Positions 49,546 through 55,130 of a DNA stretch of 55,130 nt are shown here, one piece after another. Position 1 is the first letter of the stretch, and each line of letters begins with the position of its first letter. This stretch comes from Gammaproteobacteria bacterium (GTDB taxonomy: Bacteria > Pseudomonadota > Gammaproteobacteria > SZUA-229). The translations under genes and the position numbers were made by a program. The stretch is from NCBI GenBank assembly GCA_026196035.1, contig JAPHQX010000123.1, forward strand, positions 1 through 55,130, in the 5' to 3' direction. The notes beneath the pieces were generated by a model, which did not search any database, was not told the DNA's origin, and saw nothing but the letters and a program-made list of their open reading frames with translations.

Positions 49546-50337
49546 TTATGCTAGATACCTGTCTATAAATTGCTCGAACTGAGTTCTATGTGTCGCGGCC
49601 AGAACTGACTGTGATTGCAAAGAAAGCTTAAATTGTTCATTACCTGAAAAGTCACAGGCACAACCCCCGGCCTCAAGAAGAATCAGATGACCTGCAGCAT
49701 GATCCCAGAGCTTCTGACCTCCGTGTACATAAAGCTGACTACGATTCGCAGCCAGCCAGCACCAGTCAAGCGCCCCGGAACCAAAGTTACGCTGAGATGC
49801 AAAAGGGTGATCGCCCGCGAGTTGCATGGCCAGCTCTTTAGGTAAGCGTTTAAAATCCACCTGGGTAACACACTGTTTGATATCACGTCCAGAGGAACCA
49901 TTCAGTTTTAGTCGTTTGCCATTTAGCCAGGCGCCCTGATCTTTAAATGCGGTAAAGCATTCATCGCGTAGCGGATCATAAATCAGCCCCAGTCGTACCT
50001 CAGCATTTTGCACCAGTGCCAGTGAAACTGAAAAAAATGGAATACCCGAAGAAAAATTAGTGGTGCCATCCAGTGGATCGAGGATCCACAAACCCTGATT
50101 TTCCGAATCAAGTAAGCTCTGCTGCTGATCCTCAGTCATTTCTTCGCCCAGCAAATAACACTCAGGCCAACGTTTAGCCAACTCTTTTGTTACCGCTTTC
50201 TGCATTGCCAGATCTGCTTCAGTCACCAGACTGCCATCATTCTTAAAGCTGAAACCAACCTGATTGAAACGTGGCATAATCTCCTGCCTTGCCAGCTCAG
50301 GAATAATACGCATAAGATGAGTTAATTTATTTTGCAT
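49546..50337 (-). CDS. inositol-monophosphatase family protein
   Basis: GSLVTEADLAMQKAV, LLGEEMTED, LWILDPLDGTTNFSSGIPFFSVSLAL, LWDHAAGHLILLEAGG. Confidence 0.93.
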   Translation of the reverse strand: MQNKLTHLMRIIPELARQEIMPRFNQVGFSFKNDGSLVTEADLAMQKAVTKELAKRWPECYLLGEEMTEDQQQSLLDSENQGLWILDPLDGTTNFSSGIPFFSVSLALVQNAEVRLGLIYDPLRDECFTAFKDQGAWLNGKRLKLNGSSGRDIKQCVTQVDFKRLPKELAMQLAGDHPFASQRNFGSGALDWCWLAANRSQLYVHGGQKLWDHAAGHLILLEAGGCACDFSGNEQFKLSLQSQSVLAATHRTQFEQFIDRYLA

Positions 50338-50484
50338 AAAGATTATTCAGTCATTTGATTGTCAATTGACATTACAGAAAGATGAACAACATACAAACTT
50401 AAACAGTAAGACTCAAGTAAACAGCAAAATAAGATGATCAATCTGTTAGCTGTTTCGCATTAAATCCAGTTTAAATACAAATAC

Positions 50485-52227
50485 TCAGGCATGATCTGGT
50501 TCTGCAGATGACATTTTAACATCAACCCAGAAAGTTGATCCTTCACCATAGACACTATTGAAACCAACATCACCACCCATTTGTTGCGCCAGAAGCCTGG
50601 TAATAACCAGCCCAATACCAGTACCCTCAATACTTGACTGATCTGCGCCTACACGCTCAAATGGCTGGAATAAATACCGCTGCTGCTCATCTGTTAAACC
50701 ACGACCTGTATCAGATATTTTTATTCTAATTTTATCAGTTGACAGCTTTTCACATTCAACAGTTACTGAACCATTTTTCTTATTATATTTAATTGCATTT
50801 GACAGAAGATTCAGAAGAACTTGCTTAAACCTGGCTTTATCAACATTAACAATAAAATGTTCTGACAAATTTGTTTTATTATTTATTTCTATACTTGATT
50901 GACGAGCCTGTGAATCGATCATATTAAGACATTCATCGATGACCTTAGATAAGTCAAAGTCAGCCATGACCATATCAAACTTGCCTGCTTCTATTTTTGA
51001 CAGATCGAGCACTTCATTAATGAGTTCCAGTAAATGATTACCCGCCTTTATGATTTCACGAACATTATCCCTGTTCTTTTCTTTCTCCAGATCCAGCTCT
51101 AATAACTGGGCAAAACCAAGCACAGCATTCATTGGTGTACGTAATTCATGGCTCATGCGCGAAAGAAACTCTGACTTAACCTGATTGGCCCTCTCTGCTT
51201 CCTCCTTGGCCACATTTAACCGGTCTTCTGCCAGTTTGCGCTCAGTAATATCTTCAACAAGAGAAGTCACACCCATTACCTCTCCCTGATTATTAATTAA
51301 TGGCGTGTTATACCAGTCACATATAATAATGCTGCCATCTTTTATTTTATTTTCATTTGTACTACGAAATCCACCATCAGCCTGTAATAATTGCGCCCAG
51401 ACTTCATCCACATGGGCTATGACATAATCAGGTAAAATCAGCTCTTTTGCATGTTTTCCCAAAGCTTCCTGCTCTGTATAACCAAAAATTTTTTCAGCAC
51501 TGGGATTCCATGCTTTAACATGAAAACCCTTGTCCCACTCAATAACCCCTAAGGGTGTATTTTTAATATGTAAATTCCGTCTCTGCTGAGATTCTAATAA
51601 TTCATCTTCTCTTTCATTTGCCTGTAGACGTAAAATAATATTCTGCTCTGTATTCTTAAATATTTGTAACGCACTTTTCAACATAAAGATAAATGCCAGA
51701 GCCAGCATCGGCATCAGCACATATGAAAGACTCGTGCCTTCTATAGCCAGGCGAAAAAACAAAGGCGCTAATATAAAACTTAAATACAGAGGAAAGGTTA
51801 ATCGCCCATATGACAAAGAAGATAAAGCTCCCGAAGCCATACCCACCAGTACAAATGCACACATAATCTGATGAACCTGATTATTTTCAGGAAATAGAAA
51901 AATACCTGCCGAACCCAGAACCAGACCAGAGGCTGATGAACCCAGATTAAATAGATAACCCCAGATGGATATTTCATTATCAGATGGTGATGCCTTGCGG
52001 TAAGCCACTAGCAGTAATGCACGCAATATCACCACAAATATTGAAACACAAAACCATATCGCTAATACCTGATGCTCAATAGCGCTCCACTGAGCAACAA
52101 CCAGTAACACAGAGGTTAAAATATTGGCAACAACAGAAGATGGCATTGATGCATAGAGCATGCGCACCTGTTCTTCATTGGATTTTCTATACAACAAATC
52201 AGTAGAATGCTGGCTCAATATAGTCAC
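50485..52227 (-). CDS. multi-TM PAS sensor histidine kinase, no receiver domain
   Basis: TM-rich N-terminus, PAS (NTPLGVIEWDKGFHVKAWNPSAEKIFGYTEQEALGK), HisKA FLSRMSHELRTPMNAVLGFAQLLEL, HATPase GTGIGLVITR. Confidence 0.94.
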   Translation of the reverse strand: MTILSQHSTDLLYRKSNEEQVRMLYASMPSSVVANILTSVLLVVAQWSAIEHQVLAIWFCVSIFVVILRALLLVAYRKASPSDNEISIWGYLFNLGSSASGLVLGSAGIFLFPENNQVHQIMCAFVLVGMASGALSSLSYGRLTFPLYLSFILAPLFFRLAIEGTSLSYVLMPMLALAFIFMLKSALQIFKNTEQNIILRLQANEREDELLESQQRRNLHIKNTPLGVIEWDKGFHVKAWNPSAEKIFGYTEQEALGKHAKELILPDYVIAHVDEVWAQLLQADGGFRSTNENKIKDGSIIICDWYNTPLINNQGEVMGVTSLVEDITERKLAEDRLNVAKEEAERANQVKSEFLSRMSHELRTPMNAVLGFAQLLELDLEKEKNRDNVREIIKAGNHLLELINEVLDLSKIEAGKFDMVMADFDLSKVIDECLNMIDSQARQSSIEINNKTNLSEHFIVNVDKARFKQVLLNLLSNAIKYNKKNGSVTVECEKLSTDKIRIKISDTGRGLTDEQQRYLFQPFERVGADQSSIEGTGIGLVITRLLAQQMGGDVGFNSVYGEGSTFWVDVKMSSAEPDHA

Positions 52228-52362
52228 TCAAAAAAACAAGGAATTCATAACCAGGGAAATAGAATTAAGAAGCAATAAAGATAGATACTACATTGAAAGC
52301 CATAAAAATATCACCTTTATTATTCATAAATTAATAAGGGTAATTACTCTATGGCTTGAAAA

Positions 52363-53307
52363 TTAAATTGAATATTTTTTCAATCTGTAGAGAAAAGCGT
52401 CTCGACTAATACCCAGCAAACGTGCTGCACGGCTTTTATTGCCCTGGCTTAAACCGAGTGCCTGTTTTAATAAGTCGGTTTCCAGCATTTCCAGATTCAG
52501 ACCCTGTGATGGCAATTTGAACCTGCCCGAATCGGCCTCTTTTTTCTGTACGATATCAACAGGTAAATTATGCTCAGTAATTTCCTGCCCCGGCAACAGG
52601 ACAACCAGTCGCTCACACAGATTACGTAATTCACGCACATTGCCTGGCCAACTATAGTTTTGCAGCTGTTTTAATGCTGAGGGTGTGAATTTTGGACTGG
52701 CAAGGTCATGCTGCTCAGATAGTGACGAAATAAAATGCCTGGCGATTAATAAAATATCTGCGCTTCTCTGTTTCAGAGCCGGTAATTCCAGCGGTACAAT
52801 TTTAAGCCGGTAATACAGATCTTCACGAAACAGGCCTTTATTGACCTGTTCAGCGATATTTCTATTAGTTGCTGCTATCAGACGCACATCCACTTTCTGT
52901 AGACGCGAATCACCCACGCACTGACATTCACCATACTCAATAAAACGTAACAACTTTGCCTGAACCGCTAATGACAGCTCTCCGATTTCATCGAGAAATA
53001 ATGTACCGCCTTCAGCCTGTTTGATATAACCTGCCTGATCATTTACTGCGCCGGTAAAGGCACCTTTTTTATGGCCAAACAATTCGGACTCAACAAGGGA
53101 TTCAGGCAGTGCAGCGCAATTGATAGTAACAAAAGGCTTTTCAACTCGATTGCTCGATTCATGTATCGCCTGAGCAAGGAGCTCTTTTCCGGTACCGGTA
53201 TCACCTTCGATTAAAACAGTGACATCAGTTGCGGCAACGATATCAGCAGAGCGAATCACCGAGAGAAATTCTGGAGATTCACCAATGAGCTGTTCAAATG
53301 CTTTCAT
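52363..53307 (-). CDS. sigma-54-dependent AAA+ activator without N-terminal sensory domain (PspF-like architecture)
   Basis: LIEGDTGTGKELLAQAIH, ESELFGHKKGAFTGAV, GGTLFLDEIGEL, C-terminal Fis-type HTH NKSRAARLLGISRDAFLYRLKKY. Confidence 0.93.
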   Translation of the reverse strand: MKAFEQLIGESPEFLSVIRSADIVAATDVTVLIEGDTGTGKELLAQAIHESSNRVEKPFVTINCAALPESLVESELFGHKKGAFTGAVNDQAGYIKQAEGGTLFLDEIGELSLAVQAKLLRFIEYGECQCVGDSRLQKVDVRLIAATNRNIAEQVNKGLFREDLYYRLKIVPLELPALKQRSADILLIARHFISSLSEQHDLASPKFTPSALKQLQNYSWPGNVRELRNLCERLVVLLPGQEITEHNLPVDIVQKKEADSGRFKLPSQGLNLEMLETDLLKQALGLSQGNKSRAARLLGISRDAFLYRLKKYSI

Positions 53308-53324
53308 AACGGTCTACCTAAACT

Positions 53325-54035
53325 CTAGTGTTGATGGTGATGGTGTTCATCATATCCAGCACCAAGATATAAACTGGCAATAGCCATAATTACAATAAGG
53401 ATACCAATAATCCTGCGCGTTTGCACTGAGCTGGCAAAGCGCCTTATCCAGCTGGCCATAAAACCCGCCGAGACCATGGTAGGCAGAGTCCCCAGCCCAA
53501 AAGCCAGCATCATACTTGCGCCCTGAACGGCCGAACCGGCTGTAATGGTTGACAATAATACGACATAAACCAGTCCACAGGGCAGCCAGCCCCATGCCAT
53601 ACCATATATCAATGCACGTCCCGGGGAATTGATCGGCATCATTTTTCGAACAACTGGCTGCAGTACCTTCCACACGGGCTGGCCAAACTTTTCGACTCTG
53701 GCCATTTGAGGAAACCAGCCGGCCAGGTAAAAACCTATCGCCACCATAAAAATAACACCGACATACTTGAGAATCTGATGGGCATTATCCAGCCCAAGCG
53801 CCTTGAGAATCTCCAGCCCAAAGGCACCGGCAATAAGGCCTGCCGCCATATAACTAATGATGCGACCGATATTCATCAGACTGACAAATAGAAATAAACG
53901 AGATCGTTTCGAACGGACTTCAACGGGCAGACTAAGACTTAATGCCCCCATTATGCCGCCGCACATACCCAGACAATGTAAAGTGCTGGCCAGTCCAATG
54001 AAAAATATCTGCGTGAGGGTGAGTGTAGAATCCAA
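53325..54035 (-). CDS. sulfite exporter TauE/SafE-family (UreH_2-like) membrane protein
   Basis: IGLASTLHCLGMCGGIMGALSLSLP, GMAWGWLPCGLVYVVLLSTITAGSAVQGASMMLAFGLGTLPTM. Confidence 0.88.
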   Translation of the reverse strand: MDSTLTLTQIFFIGLASTLHCLGMCGGIMGALSLSLPVEVRSKRSRLFLFVSLMNIGRIISYMAAGLIAGAFGLEILKALGLDNAHQILKYVGVIFMVAIGFYLAGWFPQMARVEKFGQPVWKVLQPVVRKMMPINSPGRALIYGMAWGWLPCGLVYVVLLSTITAGSAVQGASMMLAFGLGTLPTMVSAGFMASWIRRFASSVQTRRIIGILIVIMAIASLYLGAGYDEHHHHQH

Positions 54036-54202
54036 TAGCCGGGTGCTTTCTTATTTAATGTAAGGCCTGTTATTTTAAAGCCTGTTTTAATCAATGTGTT
54101 GATTAATCACAGTTAATTTAAATTTAATGTACAACAGCAAATTATCAGATATATTCTATAGAAACAAATAAATGATCAAGGCACATTTCAAGGAGGGCTA
54201 GC

Positions 54203-55130
54203 ATCGCTAAAATCCTGATTACAGGCGCAACAGGTTTTGTTGGTAACCATATACTTGAAACACTGATTGCAATTAATCATCCTGATCTGCAGATTGTGGC
54301 TGCCTGCCGAAATAAAAATAATCTCTCCGCAAACTATACTGGCGAAGTGCGTGTCGGTGATCTGTGTGATGAAGACTATCTGGATCGTATGCTGAATGGG
54401 ATTGATATTATCTGTCATGCTGCCGGCTGGCCCAGTTTTATTAACAGTAAAAAACAGTCCCAGAAAAACTACCTTGAACCCAGCATTGATTTAATAAACA
54501 GAGCCGTTGAATGGCGTGTAAAACGTTTTGTTAATCTGAGTAATATTGCTGTTGCCAGTTTAAACAATCGAAATAACCCCTTAACAAAAGGCAAACCCAG
54601 ACGTCATGCGGCCATGCTGAACTGTATGCTGGCAGTAGAAGATTATCTAAGAATGCAGGCTAATGAGAATTTTTCTGTGGTGAATTTACGCACAGGTATT
54701 TATTCAGGCAAGCAACTACAAACCGGGGTATTACCGGCTCTGCTGGCTCGAGTAAAATCAGGATGCATACCTGAAGTTATTGGCCGATACCGCTATTTTC
54801 CCCTGGTCGACGGCCGGGATATTGGCCAGGCATTTGCCCGGGCTGCCCTTGCGCCGAATCTGCCCTTTTATGAATCCATCAACATTGTGGGACCTGAAGT
54901 ACCTTCTCAAAAATCAGTTTACGATTTTATGCAGACAGAATTTAAGCTGCCACGCCCCCTGATTAAATTACCTGCCAGCCTGGTACAACTGCTCAGTTAT
55001 CCATATGGACTTATCAAATACAAGCATCACCCCTTACTGCCCCGTACACTGGCTGACTTTATAGCTAACCCTCTGATTAATAACGATAATGCAAGCCGTC
55101 TTATCGGTTATAACCCTGAGATTCACTGGA
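54203..55130 (+). CDS. NAD-dependent epimerase/dehydratase, partial at right edge; apparent ATC start
   Basis: (I)AKILITGATGFVGNHILETLIAINHPDLQIVAACRNKNNL...DIICHAAGWPSFI...FPLVDGRDIGQAFARAAL. AAGGAGGG at 54190-54197 lies just upstream; TGA at 54173 closes the frame. Confidence 0.85.
   Translation, partial: MAKILITGATGFVGNHILETLIAINHPDLQIVAACRNKNNLSANYTGEVRVGDLCDEDYLDRMLNGIDIICHAAGWPSFINSKKQSQKNYLEPSIDLINRAVEWRVKRFVNLSNIAVASLNNRNNPLTKGKPRRHAAMLNCMLAVEDYLRMQANENFSVVNLRTGIYSGKQLQTGVLPALLARVKSGCIPEVIGRYRYFPLVDGRDIGQAFARAALAPNLPFYESINIVGPEVPSQKSVYDFMQTEFKLPRPLIKLPASLVQLLSYPYGLIKYKHHPLLPRTLADFIANPLINNDNASRLIGYNPEIHW

Noticed and set aside
54087-54106. FNR/CRP-family binding site
   Set aside because: The dyad is ATCAA-N4-TTGAT, the inverse of the FNR consensus TTGAT-N4-ATCAA, so it is kept only as a generic inverted repeat.
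1-55130. tRNA/rRNA genes, prophage or IS elements
   Set aside because: No tRNA-like arms, rRNA sequence, transposase, integrase or phage structural genes were recognised when reading both strands.

Overview
The window is 55,130 bp of fairly AT-rich, gene-dense bacterial chromosome. Protein content looks gammaproteobacterial (RimO, RimK, AlaA, FabV, PtsP, SelO, AroG-type DAHP synthase); the lineage is an inference. Both ends are cut: ppsA at the left and an epimerase gene at the right. I saw no rRNA, tRNA, CRISPR array or intact IS element. Main blocks are: ppsA; a CoA-binding/thioesterase group; rimO; a PhnD-like binding protein plus histidine kinase; fabV; a rimB-rimK-carboxypeptidase cluster; a porCAB cluster with a GltD-type fourth subunit; ispG; ptsP; a FadL/PDZ-kinase/LuxR regulator/lipoprotein module; selO; a large polyglycine-linked lipoprotein; aroG; a SPOR protein; and a PspF-like regulator. 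The most unusual signal is upstream of ispG. A 50-bp tandem repeat there carries the ispG start-codon region, giving three consecutive mini-ORFs with repeat-phased starts, two of which end in ATGA stop/start overlaps. Other notable items are a decayed ispG 3' fragment 6.4 kb away, an epimerase gene whose only well-placed start is ATC behind a strong Shine-Dalgarno, a 2-hydroxyacid-dehydrogenase-like ORF that appears to lack its NAD-binding domain, a nested inverted-repeat element near 3.7 kb, and two perfect palindromes of at least 30 bp around 10 kb. All family calls are from reading the sequence and memory; no database search was run.
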